Part shown: positions 27,772 to 36,182 of the stretch, one piece after another
Layout: every line of letters starts with the position of its first letter
How positions within the stretch are numbered: the first letter of the stretch is position 1
NCBI RefSeq assembly: GCF_012985205.1
Contig: NZ_JABEKS010000001.1
Coordinates: forward strand, 558,001-622,000
DNA length: 64,000 nt
Direction of reading: 5' to 3'
DNA from: Planctomonas sp. JC2975
GTDB lineage: Bacteria; Actinomycetota; Actinomycetes; Actinomycetales; Microbacteriaceae
Translations under genes and position numbers: made by a program
The notes under the pieces: model-generated
What the model saw: only the letters and a program-made list of their open reading frames with translations
Databases searched by the model: none
What the model was told of the DNA's origin: nothing

Positions 27772-28941
27772 GTGGCCGTGCGCAGAACCCGATCCGCGAA
27801 CGCAGACAGGAGGCCGGGGGGCCGCCTTCGATTGGTCGTCTTCGGCGTCGCCGCGGCGATGGCGATTCCGTTGCTGACTGCGGTACCGGCGCACGCCGAC
27901 GACTATCCCAGTTGGGATCAGGTGCAGGCCGCGAAGGCCAACGCCGCTGCGGCACAGGCGGAGTACGACAAGATCCAAGCGCTCATCGGTCAGCTTCAGC
28001 AAGCCGCCCAGGCTGCGGCGGCGGACGAACTCAAGAAGGAGTTCGAGTACACGACAGCGAAGAACGCCCTCGACGCGCAGACCACGAAGCTCGACGCGAT
28101 CAACAACCAGGTCGGCACCGCGCAGAAGGATGCGTCGCAGGCGAAGACCCAATACGGCAAGCTGACGAGCCAGCTGTACATGTCGGGCGGCGGCGACCTC
28201 ACCGCAAAGCTGTTGTTGAGCAATGGGCACGCGAGCGACCTGCTCGATCAGCTCGGAGCCGTCAGCCAGCTGACTGGACACGTTGCGCAGCTGCAGACGT
28301 ACGCCAAGCAGAAGCAGAACGTGGTTTCGGTGCTGCAGGCGCAGGCGAAGCAGGCCGAGGACATCCGCGTCGGTCTCGAGCAAGACGCGGACACGAAGTA
28401 CCAGGCGGCTCAGGCTGCGAAGGCCGCCGCAGATTCAGCGCTGGCGACCCAGCAGACGCAAGGGGCCGTCCTTCAGGCCCAAGCCGCGAGCCTCGAGTCA
28501 CAAGCGGCGGACATCGAGGCGCAGTACTGGGTCGGATACGACGCTCGCCAGAAGGCTGCAGAGGCGGCCAACGCCATCAGCGGCAGCGACTCGACCATCG
28601 ATTTCTCGGCACCATGCACCGGCGGGTGCAGCGCCAGTGACGCTCAGTCCTTCGCCCAGGGACGCATGGGTGCTTACGGCTGGGACGGCAGCCAGTTCTC
28701 CTGCCTGATCCAGCTGTGGAATCAGGAGTCGGGCTGGCAGTGGAACGCGTACAACTCGTCGAGCGGTGCGTACGGCATTCCGCAGTCCCTCCCCGCCGAC
28801 AAGCTCGCGTCGGCGGGCGCCGATTGGCAGACGAACGGCGATACGCAGATCAATTGGGGCCTTGCCTACATCTCGACCGTTTACGGCACACCGTGCGGCG
28901 CATGGAACCACGAGATCTCCGAGAACCCGCACTGGTACTGA
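27772..28941 (+). CDS. Secreted coiled-coil protein with C-terminal lysozyme-like domain
   Basis: 389-residue exported protein. An N-terminal signal peptide (RLRLVVFGVAAAMAIPLL, cleavage after AHA-42) precedes a long Ala/Gln/Lys-rich coiled coil (about 45-270), like the regulatory coiled coils of PcsB or RipC-type hydrolases. The C-terminal 100 residues (CLIQLWNQESGWQWNAYNSS, GAYGIPQSLP, WGLAYISTVYGTPCGAWNH) form a transglycosylase-like domain with probable catalytic Glu in NQESGW and four Cys. Role in peptidoglycan cleavage is inferred. I chose GTG 27772 (GGTGG upstream) over ATG 27760, which lacks an RBS. Confidence 0.85.
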   Translation: MAVRRTRSANADRRPGGRLRLVVFGVAAAMAIPLLTAVPAHADDYPSWDQVQAAKANAAAAQAEYDKIQALIGQLQQAAQAAAADELKKEFEYTTAKNALDAQTTKLDAINNQVGTAQKDASQAKTQYGKLTSQLYMSGGGDLTAKLLLSNGHASDLLDQLGAVSQLTGHVAQLQTYAKQKQNVVSVLQAQAKQAEDIRVGLEQDADTKYQAAQAAKAAADSALATQQTQGAVLQAQAASLESQAADIEAQYWVGYDARQKAAEAANAISGSDSTIDFSAPCTGGCSASDAQSFAQGRMGAYGWDGSQFSCLIQLWNQESGWQWNAYNSSSGAYGIPQSLPADKLASAGADWQTNGDTQINWGLAYISTVYGTPCGAWNHEISENPHWY

Positions 28942-28995
28942 TGCCGGATCCGGTTCACCGGGAATACCTGTGCACCGCTCGAGGCTGACACTGCA

Positions 28996-30009
28996 GTGAA
29001 GCGCATCGGTTTCCTGTCCTTCGGGCACTGGTCGCCTGTTCAAGGCTCTGTCGTGCGAAGTGCAGCCGACGCACTGCAGCAGACGATCGAAATCGCGCAG
29101 GCTGCAGAAGATGTCGGAGCGGACGGCGCGTTCGTGCGCGTGCACCACTTCGCTCCGCAGCTCGCCTCTCCGTTCCCGTTGCTGGCGGCGATCGGATCCC
29201 GCACCTCGCGCATCGAGATCGGCACGGCCGTGATCGACATGCGTTACGAGAATCCGTTGTACGCCGCCGAATCGGCGGCTGCCGCCGACCTCATCGCGGG
29301 CGGTCGACTCCAGCTCGGCATCAGCCGCGGCTCACCGGAAACCGCGGACAAGGGATACGAGGCATTCGGATTCCTGCCGGGCGAGGACGAATCCGACGCC
29401 GATATGGCCAGGAACCACACCGAGCTGTTCCGTGCGGCGATTGCGGGCGCAGGGCTGGTGTACTCGAATCCGGAGATGACCGGGCAACGCGTGCCGCTCG
29501 CGATCGAACCGCGCTCCGAAACGCTTCCCGAGCGCATCTGGTGGGGTGCCGGCAGCCGCGGAACGGCCGTGTGGGCAGCCGAGCAAGGCATGAACCTGAT
29601 GAGCTCCACGCTTCTCACCGAGGACACTGGAGTTCCGCTGGCGGAGCTGCAGGCCGAGCAGTTGCGGCTCTACCGCGAAGCGTGGACCAAGGCCGGCCAC
29701 GAACGCGAGCCGCGGGTGTCGGTGAGCCGGAGCATCCTCCCCATCATCGACGACGACACCAGACGCTACTTCGGTCTGCGTGCCCAGGCGGACGCCCACG
29801 ACCAGGTCGGCTACATCGGCGACGAGCTGGCGCGGTTCGGCCGCAGCTACATCGGCGAGCCCGACGTGATCGCGGAGGAGCTCGCGCGCGATGCTGCAGT
29901 GCAGAACGCCGACACCATTCTGGTGGCCGTGCCCAACCAGCTCGGCGTCGACTTCAACGCACGCGTGCTCGAGTCGATCGTGCGGGACATCAAGCCGGCA
30001 CTCGGCTAG
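28996..30009 (+). CDS. LLM-class flavin-dependent oxidoreductase
   Basis: Bacterial luciferase-like monooxygenase, 337 residues. Family signs: IGFLSFGHWSP at the start, EDVGADGAFVRVHHFAPQLASPFPLLAAI, RIEIGTAVIDMRYENPLY, AGGRLQLGISRGSPE and a C-terminal YIGEPDVIAEELARD segment. Uses reduced flavin; the substrate is unknown. Start GTG 28996 lacks a strong RBS apart from a GAGG about 11 nt upstream. It follows the secreted protein by 54 bp and may be cotranscribed with it. Confidence 0.9.
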   Translation: MKRIGFLSFGHWSPVQGSVVRSAADALQQTIEIAQAAEDVGADGAFVRVHHFAPQLASPFPLLAAIGSRTSRIEIGTAVIDMRYENPLYAAESAAAADLIAGGRLQLGISRGSPETADKGYEAFGFLPGEDESDADMARNHTELFRAAIAGAGLVYSNPEMTGQRVPLAIEPRSETLPERIWWGAGSRGTAVWAAEQGMNLMSSTLLTEDTGVPLAELQAEQLRLYREAWTKAGHEREPRVSVSRSILPIIDDDTRRYFGLRAQADAHDQVGYIGDELARFGRSYIGEPDVIAEELARDAAVQNADTILVAVPNQLGVDFNARVLESIVRDIKPALG

Positions 30010-30068
30010 CAGCCCGTCGAGGGTGCGCGCAGCGCGCGTGAAGTGCGTCTGAGAATCCTCGTTCGGTA

Positions 30069-30099
30069 TTGACTCTCACACGGTGTCAGGCGGCATTCT
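30069..30099 (+). promoter_or_regulatory. MerR-type promoter with 19-bp spacer
   Basis: TTGACT (30069-30074) and CATTCT (30094-30099) are separated by 19 bp, the long spacer typical of MerR-activated promoters. Within it CTCACAC-G-GTGTCAG (30075-30089) is a palindrome with 6 of 7 pairs, a good operator candidate. It lies just before the MerR-family gene. Confidence 0.65.
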
Positions 30100-30109
30100 C
30101 GTAAGGATC

Positions 30110-30955
30110 ATGCTGACCATCGGAGAGTTCGCGTCGATCGGCCGGGTATCCGTACGGATGCTTCGCCACTACGACCAGATAGGCCTGCTTCGACCCGCGC
30201 GGGTGGATCCGCTCACGGGATATCGCGCGTACGCGCCGACTCAGCTCACCGCGCTCACCCGTATCATCGAGCTCAAGGGCCTCGGCCTCACACTCGAACA
30301 GGTATCGCGCGTGATCTGGGGAGACGCCGACGACGGCGAGGTCGAGCGGATGCTCACCTCAGCCCATCGCGAGCTGCAAGCTGCCATCGCCGACGCGCAG
30401 GCTCGGCTGCGGCGCGTCGATGCGAGCCTCCGACGAATCCAAGGAGAAACCGTCATGCCCACCTCGCAGACCATCACCGCCGACATCCGTTCGATCGAAC
30501 CGCAGCTCGTCGCGACCCTCACCCGCAAGGCGCCAGGCTTCGGCCCGGTCAACATCTCCCCCGTCGTCGGACCCATGTTCCCGGAATCGGCCGGTCTGCT
30601 CGCCGCAGCCGGGGTCGACGACTTCGGGCCTGCGATAGCCCTTTACGAGGCCGACGAATCCGGCGATGGAACCGGCGCGATCGTCACGGCCGGATTCGTC
30701 GTGCCTTCGGACACGGCACCAGTCGATGGACTGGATGTCCACACGCTGTCCGGTATCGCCCAGGCGGCGGTGACCGTCCACAGAGGCGAGGTCGCCCTCA
30801 TCGGCGAGTCGTGGGACGCGCTCATCACCTGGGCTCGTGACAACGGATACGAGCTCGACGGCGTCTGCCGGGAGGTCTATTGGACTCCGGGCGACCGCCC
30901 GCAGTCCGAATGGGTCACCGACCTCGTTCAGCCGGTGCGGTCCGCGCAGGCGTGA
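30110..30955 (+). CDS. MerR family regulator with GyrI-like effector domain
   Basis: Regulator of the BmrR/TipA type, 281 residues from ATG 30110 (RBS GTAAGGATC). The N terminus has the MerR winged helix (LTIGEFASIGRVSVRMLRHY then DQIGLLRPARVDPLTGYRAY), a linker coiled coil (RELQAAIADAQARLRRVDASLRR) and a GyrI-like C-terminal domain (SIEPQLVATLTRKAPGF ... REVYWTPGD) that usually binds lipophilic cations or drugs. It probably acts on its own 19-bp-spacer promoter. Confidence 0.92.
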   Translation: MLTIGEFASIGRVSVRMLRHYDQIGLLRPARVDPLTGYRAYAPTQLTALTRIIELKGLGLTLEQVSRVIWGDADDGEVERMLTSAHRELQAAIADAQARLRRVDASLRRIQGETVMPTSQTITADIRSIEPQLVATLTRKAPGFGPVNISPVVGPMFPESAGLLAAAGVDDFGPAIALYEADESGDGTGAIVTAGFVVPSDTAPVDGLDVHTLSGIAQAAVTVHRGEVALIGESWDALITWARDNGYELDGVCREVYWTPGDRPQSEWVTDLVQPVRSAQA

Positions 30956-31039
30956 TCACGCGCCGCACGGGACTGCGCTCGCCCGCACTGCTCGAGCACG
31001 GAATGAGCCTGCGTGCGGACGTCGAGCCGGCACTCGAGA

Positions 31040-31366
31040 TCAGACCGTCCTGATCATGACCGACCTCACCTCGAGATGTCCGTCGAGGTGATGCACGCGG
31101 GACTCGCATCCGTATCCGCACATCCGGTAGCCGCCGAACGGCACCGCCGGATCCAAGAGGCCGTAGCAACTGACCCACGCCATGCAGGTGCGGAACGCCT
31201 TCGCGACGCTGTGCGCTTTGCCGACATCCCGCGTCCATATGCCGCGGCCGAGCCTGAACTCGTCGGCTTTCGCGCTGCGCCCGAGATCGTCCATACCGTC
31301 GAACGGGATCGCCGACATGGCCGGTCCGACTATCGCCTCGCGTGCGATCCGCACGTCGTCCTCGAC
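31040..31366 (-). pseudogene. Aldehyde dehydrogenase, C-terminal remnant
   Basis: About 108 codons match the end of NAD(P)-dependent aldehyde dehydrogenases: EDDVRIAREAIVGPAMSAIPF (compare the family REEIFGPV), then GIWTRDVGKAHSVAKAFRT, CYGLLDPAVPFGGYRMCGYG and a C-terminal LEVRSVMIRTV before TGA at 31040. The catalytic half (Glu and Cys) is missing. The remnant starts 15 bp past the terminator of tRNA-Ala, and no proper start codon exists. Several unusual Cys replacements (FRTCMAW, MCGYGC) point to decay. An old deletion or element loss at the tRNA gene is the likely cause. Confidence 0.8.
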
Positions 31367-31381
31367 GTTCGACGCCGCCGC

Positions 31382-31427
31382 AGAGAAACGAAAGGGCCCC
31401 GCCTCAGCGGGACCCTTTCGTTTCTCT
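31382..31427 (-). terminator. Terminator of tRNA-Ala
   Basis: A perfect 15-bp outer stem (31382-31396 with 31413-31427) encloses a second CCCGC/GCGGG hairpin and lies directly 3' of the tRNA. The 3' arm on the tRNA strand ends GTTTCTCT. Confidence 0.8.
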
Positions 31428-31431
31428 CGTT

Positions 31432-31507
31432 TGGTGGATCTGAGGGGACTCGAACCCCTGACCCCCTGCATGCCATGCAGGTGCGCTACCAGCTGCGCCA
31501 CAGACCC
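31432..31507 (-). tRNA. tRNA-Ala (anticodon GGC)
   Basis: Complete cloverleaf of 76 nt with encoded CCA. Acceptor stem GGGTCTG/CAGATCC has the G3-U70 pair that defines alanine identity. The anticodon arm is CCTGC-ATGGCAT-GCAGG, giving GGC at positions 34-36. The T arm carries GGTTCGAGTCC. Discriminator base is A73. Confidence 0.98.
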
Positions 31508-31586
31508 TTGCTCGCTGCTCCGTCGTGCGGAGCAACCTCACTAGAGTACTACATCCGACTGCCGGGAGACGAATCGGAAGCCGGCC

Positions 31587-31961
31587 TCACGCCTCGTTGA
31601 CGACCGGCAGTTCGAACGGCACAGTCGGGCAATCCCGCCACAGGCGCTCGAGTGCGTAGTAGGCCCGATCCTCCTGGTGGAAGACGTGCACGACGAGGTC
31701 GCCGAAGTCCAGCAGGATCCAGCGCCCCTCGGATCGCCCCTCACGTCGCAAGGTCTTCGCGCCGGCCTCGTTCAGGCGGTCCTCCACCTCTGCGGCGATC
31801 GCCATCACGTTGCGTTCCGAGTTGCCCGTCGCCAGGAGGAAGACGTCGACCAGCGGCAGTGGGCCCGACACATCGAGTGCGATCAAGTCGGTTGCGGTCT
31901 TCGAATCTGCGGCCTCGGCGGCCAGCTGGAGCAGTTCGCGCACACGCGCTGACGCGGTCAT
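31587..31961 (-). CDS. rsfS: Ribosome silencing factor RsfS
   Basis: Binds L14 of the large subunit and blocks subunit joining in starvation. The 124 residues show the family hallmarks DLIALDVSGPLPLVDVFLLATG, NVMAIAAEVEDRL, WILLDFGDLVVHVFHQEDRAYY and LERLW. A near-perfect SD (GAGGTGA, 7 nt spacing) precedes ATG 31961. It follows the nadD/disordered membrane protein pair by 84 bp, the usual nadD-rsfS neighbourhood. Confidence 0.96.
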   Translation of the reverse strand: MTASARVRELLQLAAEAADSKTATDLIALDVSGPLPLVDVFLLATGNSERNVMAIAAEVEDRLNEAGAKTLRREGRSEGRWILLDFGDLVVHVFHQEDRAYYALERLWRDCPTVPFELPVVNEA

Positions 31962-32045
31962 ACGGTAGTCACCTCGTGTGATCTGAGTTGTGAGGATCCG
32001 GATCGGACATGCCCCGCAGAGAACGAGGACTCGACGTCGATCGGG

Positions 32046-33875
32046 TCAGAATGCATGGAAGACGTAGCCCGCCACCAGAAGCGCCGTCACGCCCAGCGCC
32101 ATGAATCCCGCCGTGACCGCCAGCACCACCGGCAGTCGGTTGCCGCGTTTACTGGGCGGGGTGATCATGCCGCGTGTTGACGTGTGGGTCGCGACCGCCT
32201 TGCTTGCGCGAACCGGGGCGACGCTCGAGTTCGGCACGGCATCCGACTCCTCGAACAGCCGGTCGATGTCCGACGAATCGAAGTGATCCGGATGCTGTCC
32301 CGTCGATCCGAGCGATCGCGGGAGCTCGATGGAACCTGTGACGATCACCTCGCCGGTGCTCGTCAGCGGCGCCGTCGCGAGTCCTGCCGACGGAACCGAC
32401 GGCAGGATCAGCGCATTCGCGGTCGTCACGCTGCCCGTCGACACCGCCGACCTCGGCGATCCGGCATCGTCGTCGTTCATGGTGGACCAGTGGCCCGCTG
32501 CGCGGGCAGCGAGCTGCGGATCCGTCGCCGGACCGTTCTGGCCGCCAGAGGCGCGCGCTCCGATGCCCGCCTGCGGAATCTCCGCCGCCGCGGCAGCGGA
32601 CGCCCCCTGCTGCGATGTCCGAGACGGCGTCACGCTGATCGGCACCTGGGGTGCTGCCTGCTCGTGAGGGGCTGCCGCCGGCGGGATGACCCGATGCGTC
32701 GCAGGAGGCTGAGGGGGAACCTCGGCGCCACCGTTGAGCAGCGCAGCGAAGGCTGAATCCTGCCCGGGCTGAGCTGGCGCCCCTTGCGGAGTGCCTGCCG
32801 CCGTGAAGGGCATCGCGGGAGCCTGCTGCGGCGCGCTGACGCCGGGCTGCTGCTGCGAAGGAGCCGGAACCTGAGGACCGGGGTACGGGGTCGTCCCCGT
32901 CTGCTGCGCCGCCTGCGATGCTGCCGTCTGCGGCGCGTTGTACTGGCCACCGTTGAACTGGCCGCCGGCGAACTGACCGCTACCCGACTGTGCACCGTTG
33001 AGCTGCTGGCCGCTGAACTGCTGGCCGTTGAACTGTTGGCCGTTGGGCTGCGCCGCGGCCTGCTGCGGCGCGTACTGCTGAGCTGGGCCGGGCTGGGCCG
33101 CGTTGGCCGCAACCCCGCCGACCCGCTGCGCGCCAGGGGCCTGTTGAGCGTCGGCCTCGGTCTGTGTCGACTCGCCTGCCGTCTGAGCCTGCATCATGGC
33201 GCGGAGTTCGCGCCTGGTCAGGGGATGCCCGTCGACGGCCTGCGGAACGGCGCCGGTCTGCGTCGGCGAGTACGTCGCACCGCCGCGTGGTTCGGGTGCC
33301 GACGGAGCCTGCTGGCCCATGGGTGAATTCCACGGTGCACTGGTCGGCGCCGGAGCCTGCTGCGGCGAACCCTGCGGTGCTGCGGTCGGCTGCTGCGTGT
33401 ATGCACCGGGCTGCGCCGAGTATGCGGACTGCCCGTACGGCACCTCGGCCGACGGCGCTGGACGTGAAGGGGCCGCCTGCGGACGGACGGCCGGCTGCTG
33501 TCCGCCGGGCGCGTAAACCACGGATGCCGGGGCACGATCCTCAGCGGGGGCGGCGTTGGCCGGTCCCCCGGCGTGCGAGGCCGCGAGGAGACTGTCGAAG
33601 GAGAGTTCCTCGTACCGAGGGGCTCGGGGCCGCATCGGCGGCGCCTCAACGGGCGCAGCCGGACCCTGAGGCGCTGGATCGCGCTGGGTCGAAGCGAACG
33701 AGTACGGCGTGGCGACCTGAGGAACGTCGCCCCCTTGAATGGGCGCGACAGTTGCTGCGCGGCGTGAAACAGGAGGCTGCTCGCCCTCGGCGGGCCCGAG
33801 TTCGCGCTCAGCGGCGCGCTGATTCTCTCTTGCCTGGCGCCGAGTCTGTGGCGGCTGGTCTTGCCACGACGTCAT
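32046..33875 (-). CDS. Disordered Pro/Gln/Ala-rich protein with one C-terminal membrane helix
   Basis: 609 residues; I do not recognise a named family. About 570 residues are low-complexity (Pro, Ala, Gln, Gly, Ser), with short motifs [31 protein letters not shown] and [11 protein letters not shown], and a tract of imperfect [14 protein letters not shown] repeats (about 280-320). A Ser/Thr-rich part precedes a single transmembrane helix at the very C terminus ([20 protein letters not shown]). The bulk should be cytosolic. Its start overlaps the nadD stop (ATGA), so it is translated with nadD. Role unknown. Confidence 0.85.
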   Translation of the reverse strand: MTSWQDQPPQTRRQARENQRAAERELGPAEGEQPPVSRRAATVAPIQGGDVPQVATPYSFASTQRDPAPQGPAAPVEAPPMRPRAPRYEELSFDSLLAASHAGGPANAAPAEDRAPASVVYAPGGQQPAVRPQAAPSRPAPSAEVPYGQSAYSAQPGAYTQQPTAAPQGSPQQAPAPTSAPWNSPMGQQAPSAPEPRGGATYSPTQTGAVPQAVDGHPLTRRELRAMMQAQTAGESTQTEADAQQAPGAQRVGGVAANAAQPGPAQQYAPQQAAAQPNGQQFNGQQFSGQQLNGAQSGSGQFAGGQFNGGQYNAPQTAASQAAQQTGTTPYPGPQVPAPSQQQPGVSAPQQAPAMPFTAAGTPQGAPAQPGQDSAFAALLNGGAEVPPQPPATHRVIPPAAAPHEQAAPQVPISVTPSRTSQQGASAAAAAEIPQAGIGARASGGQNGPATDPQLAARAAGHWSTMNDDDAGSPRSAVSTGSVTTANALILPSVPSAGLATAPLTSTGEVIVTGSIELPRSLGSTGQHPDHFDSSDIDRLFEESDAVPNSSVAPVRASKAVATHTSTRGMITPPSKRGNRLPVVLAVTAGFMALGVTALLVAGYVFHAF

Positions 33876-34492
33876 GCCACACTCCGGTAAAGGTGATGCT
33901 TGGAGATGTACTGGACAACTCCATCGGGTACGAGATACCAGACAGGGAAACCCCGGCTGACACGGTCCCTACAGTCGGTGGAGGAGATCGCCAATGCCGG
34001 AACCTCCAACAAGCTTACGTCGCCGTTGGGGAGACCCGTCACCTCGAGGAGATGTCCCGGTCGACTCACAGCGACGAAGTGAGCCAATTTCCAGAGTTCC
34101 TCGACGTCGCGCCAGCTGAGGATCTGGGCGATCGCATCCGCTCCCGTGATGAAGAAGAGGTCGGCATCCGGACGCGCTTCCTGCAGATCGCGCAGCGTGT
34201 CGATCGTGTACGTGGGACCCAGCCGGTCGATGTCCACCCGGCTCACGGTGAAGCGTGGATTGGACGCCGTGGCGATCACGGTCATCAGGTAGCGATGCTC
34301 CGCCTCGGTGACATTGCCCTTCTGCCAGGGCTGTCCGGTCGGAACGAAGATGACCTCATCGAGGTCGAACGACTGCGCCACCTCACTCGCGGCGACCAGG
34401 TGGCCGTGGTGGATGGGGTCGAAGGTTCCACCCATCACACCGACGCGTTGGCGACGCTGTCCGGACGGTCCCGTGGACGCAGTCGGCTGCAT
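33872..34492 (-). CDS. nadD: Nicotinate-nucleotide adenylyltransferase
   Basis: Forms deamido-NAD from nicotinate mononucleotide and ATP. The 206-residue enzyme has [15 protein letters not shown] with the HxGH nucleotidyltransferase motif, [30 protein letters not shown] and [14 protein letters not shown], where ISSTxIR is usual. The upstream SD is weak and the first 15 residues are non-conserved, so a later start is possible. Coupled to the downstream membrane protein by ATGA. Confidence 0.95.
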   Translation of the reverse strand: MQPTASTGPSGQRRQRVGVMGGTFDPIHHGHLVAASEVAQSFDLDEVIFVPTGQPWQKGNVTEAEHRYLMTVIATASNPRFTVSRVDIDRLGPTYTIDTLRDLQEARPDADLFFITGADAIAQILSWRDVEELWKLAHFVAVSRPGHLLEVTGLPNGDVSLLEVPALAISSTDCRDRVSRGFPVWYLVPDGVVQYISKHHLYRSVA

Positions 34493-34504
34493 GGAACCCG
34501 AGGG

Positions 34505-34744
34505 TCAGTGATCCTGCGTAGACGGGTGACCGGCGCCGTGGTGAAACGCACCGGGAGCACCTGCGTGCTGGGCGGCATCCGCCTCTGCCTTGTGGCTGTG
34601 GCGGTTCGCCACGTCACGATAGGTCCACACGACGAAGGCGAGAGCGGCGAACACGCAGAGCACGACGACGCCGAGCGCCCAGGGCTGCACTGTGACAGCA
34701 CCGGAGGTTTCCTCGGCTGCGATGGCTGCGGCGACGAACGTCAT
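34505..34744 (-). CDS. Small single-helix membrane protein
   Basis: 79-residue protein with RBS AAAGGAAGA before ATG 34744. One transmembrane helix (LGVVVLCVFAALAFVVWTY, about 24-43) is followed by a hydrophilic His/Ala-rich tail (NRHSHKAEADAAQHAG...HHGAGHPSTQDH) with seven His. No family recognised; position between proA and nadD suggests a conserved small actinobacterial gene. Metal binding by the tail is a guess. Confidence 0.75.
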   Translation of the reverse strand: MTFVAAAIAAEETSGAVTVQPWALGVVVLCVFAALAFVVWTYRDVANRHSHKAEADAAQHAGAPGAFHHGAGHPSTQDH

Positions 34745-34836
34745 GCGACTCTTCCTTTCGTGGCGGATGCCAGGCTGCCAGTCTACTCATGAACGCGGGC
34801 ACCCAGCCGCGCGCCCGCGTCGTGTCACGTCTGGAG

Positions 34837-36138
34837 TCAGGCCCGCATCTGACCGCTCCCGCGCACCAGCCACTTCGTGCTCGTCAGCTCCGGCAGCCCC
34901 ATCGGACCCCGTGCGTGAAGCTTCTGCGTTGAGATGCCGACCTCGGCTCCGAAGCCGAACTCGCCTCCGTCGGTGAACCGGGTGGACGCGTTCACCATCA
35001 CCACCGCCGAGTCGACCTCGGCGAGGAAGCGCTCCGCGTTCCGGAGGTCGTCGGTGATGATCGACTCGGTGTGCTGCGTCGAGTAGCGGCGGATGTGGGC
35101 GATCGCCTCATCCAGCGAATCGACGACACCGACGGAGACATCGAGACTCATGTGTTCGGTCGACCAGTCCTCCTCGACCACCGGAACAGCGTCGGGAAAG
35201 ATCGCAAGAGCCCGCTCATCCGCGTGCACCGTCACACCCTCCTCGCGGAGCGCGCCCAGCACAGCGGGCAGGAGGCGGGGCGCGGCAGCACTGTGCACGA
35301 GTACGGTCTCGACGGCGTTGCAGACGCTGGGACGCTGCACCTTCGCGTTTCGCACGATGTCGACGGCCCACTTCTCGTCCGCGCTCTCGTCGAGCACGAT
35401 GTGCACGACTCCGGCGCCCGTCTCGATGACCGGCACCTTGGCCGATTCGACGACGGTGCGGATGAGATCCGCGCTGCCCCTGGGGATCAGCACGTCCACC
35501 AGGCCTCTCGCCTGCATCAGCATGGTGCCGCCGGCCCGACCGAACTCGTCGACGGTCTGGACGGCATCCGAGGGAAGGCCGGTTCGCGCGACCGCTTCCT
35601 GAATCAGCGCGACGAGCACGCGGTTGCTGGACTCTGCGGCTCTGCCGCCGCGCAGCACCGCGGCGTTGCCGCTCTTCAGCGCGAGAGCAGCGATATCGAC
35701 CGTCACGTTGGGACGCGCCTCGTAGATCGCTCCGACGACGCCGAACGGAACCCGCACCTGCTGGATGCTGACGCCGTTGGGCAGTCGACTGCCACGCACC
35801 GAGGTGCCGACGGGATCCGGCAGGGTCGCGATGTCGCGCACGGCTTGCGCGAGGCTTGCGATCCGCTTCTCATCGAGCGTGAGACGGTCGAGCAAGCCTG
35901 CCGACAACCCGCTCTCGCGCCCTCGATCGAGGTCTGCAGCATTGGCTTCGATGATGCGATCGGCCGACGCCATCAGCGACAGCGCGATCTGCTCGAGGGC
36001 ATCGTTCTTCTGCGCCGTCGTCGCCGTGGCCAACGGCAGCGACGCGGCCTTCGCGGCCTCGAGTTTGCGGGCGAAAGCGGCATCCGTCGACGCGGAATCC
36101 AGGGACGACGAAGCCGACTCGAGAACGGTGGGGACCAT
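34837..36138 (-). CDS. proA: Glutamate-5-semialdehyde dehydrogenase (gamma-glutamyl phosphate reductase)
   Basis: Second step of proline synthesis: NADPH reduction of glutamyl 5-phosphate. The 433 residues contain VRVPFGVVGAIYEARPNVT, GNAAVLRGGRAAESSN, VIETGAGVVHI, QRPSVCNAVETVL with the catalytic Cys, and the C-terminal FGFGAEVGISTQKLHARGP. It lies 44 bp after proB; a TAGACT box 6 nt before ATG 36138 suggests an additional leaderless promoter of its own. Confidence 0.97.
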   Translation of the reverse strand: MVPTVLESASSSLDSASTDAAFARKLEAAKAASLPLATATTAQKNDALEQIALSLMASADRIIEANAADLDRGRESGLSAGLLDRLTLDEKRIASLAQAVRDIATLPDPVGTSVRGSRLPNGVSIQQVRVPFGVVGAIYEARPNVTVDIAALALKSGNAAVLRGGRAAESSNRVLVALIQEAVARTGLPSDAVQTVDEFGRAGGTMLMQARGLVDVLIPRGSADLIRTVVESAKVPVIETGAGVVHIVLDESADEKWAVDIVRNAKVQRPSVCNAVETVLVHSAAAPRLLPAVLGALREEGVTVHADERALAIFPDAVPVVEEDWSTEHMSLDVSVGVVDSLDEAIAHIRRYSTQHTESIITDDLRNAERFLAEVDSAVVMVNASTRFTDGGEFGFGAEVGISTQKLHARGPMGLPELTSTKWLVRGSGQMRA

Positions 36139-36144
36139 CGAGCC

Positions 36145-36150
36145 AGTCTA
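36145..36150 (-). promoter_or_regulatory. -10 box of proA (leaderless)
   Basis: TAGACT on the minus strand ends 6 nt before ATG 36138, with no SD between. The -35 is poor. It would allow proA expression apart from obgE-proB. Confidence 0.4.
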
Positions 36151-36182
36151 GAGCGCGCACCCGGCCGCTCCCCGGCTCGACG

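Noticed and set aside
30956-31039. Possible terminator or small gene after the MerR gene.
   Set aside because: No stable stem with T-tract and no start codon with an RBS were seen in these 84 bp.
31040-31501. A 153-codon frame across the tRNA-Ala gene.
   Set aside because: Its first 24 codons are the tRNA sequence and the next ones its terminator; only the last part is the dehydrogenase remnant.
32930-33060. Short tandem-like repeats that resemble a repeat array.
   Set aside because: They are degenerate codons for the [14 protein letters not shown] tract of the disordered protein, with no spacers of constant length, so not a CRISPR.
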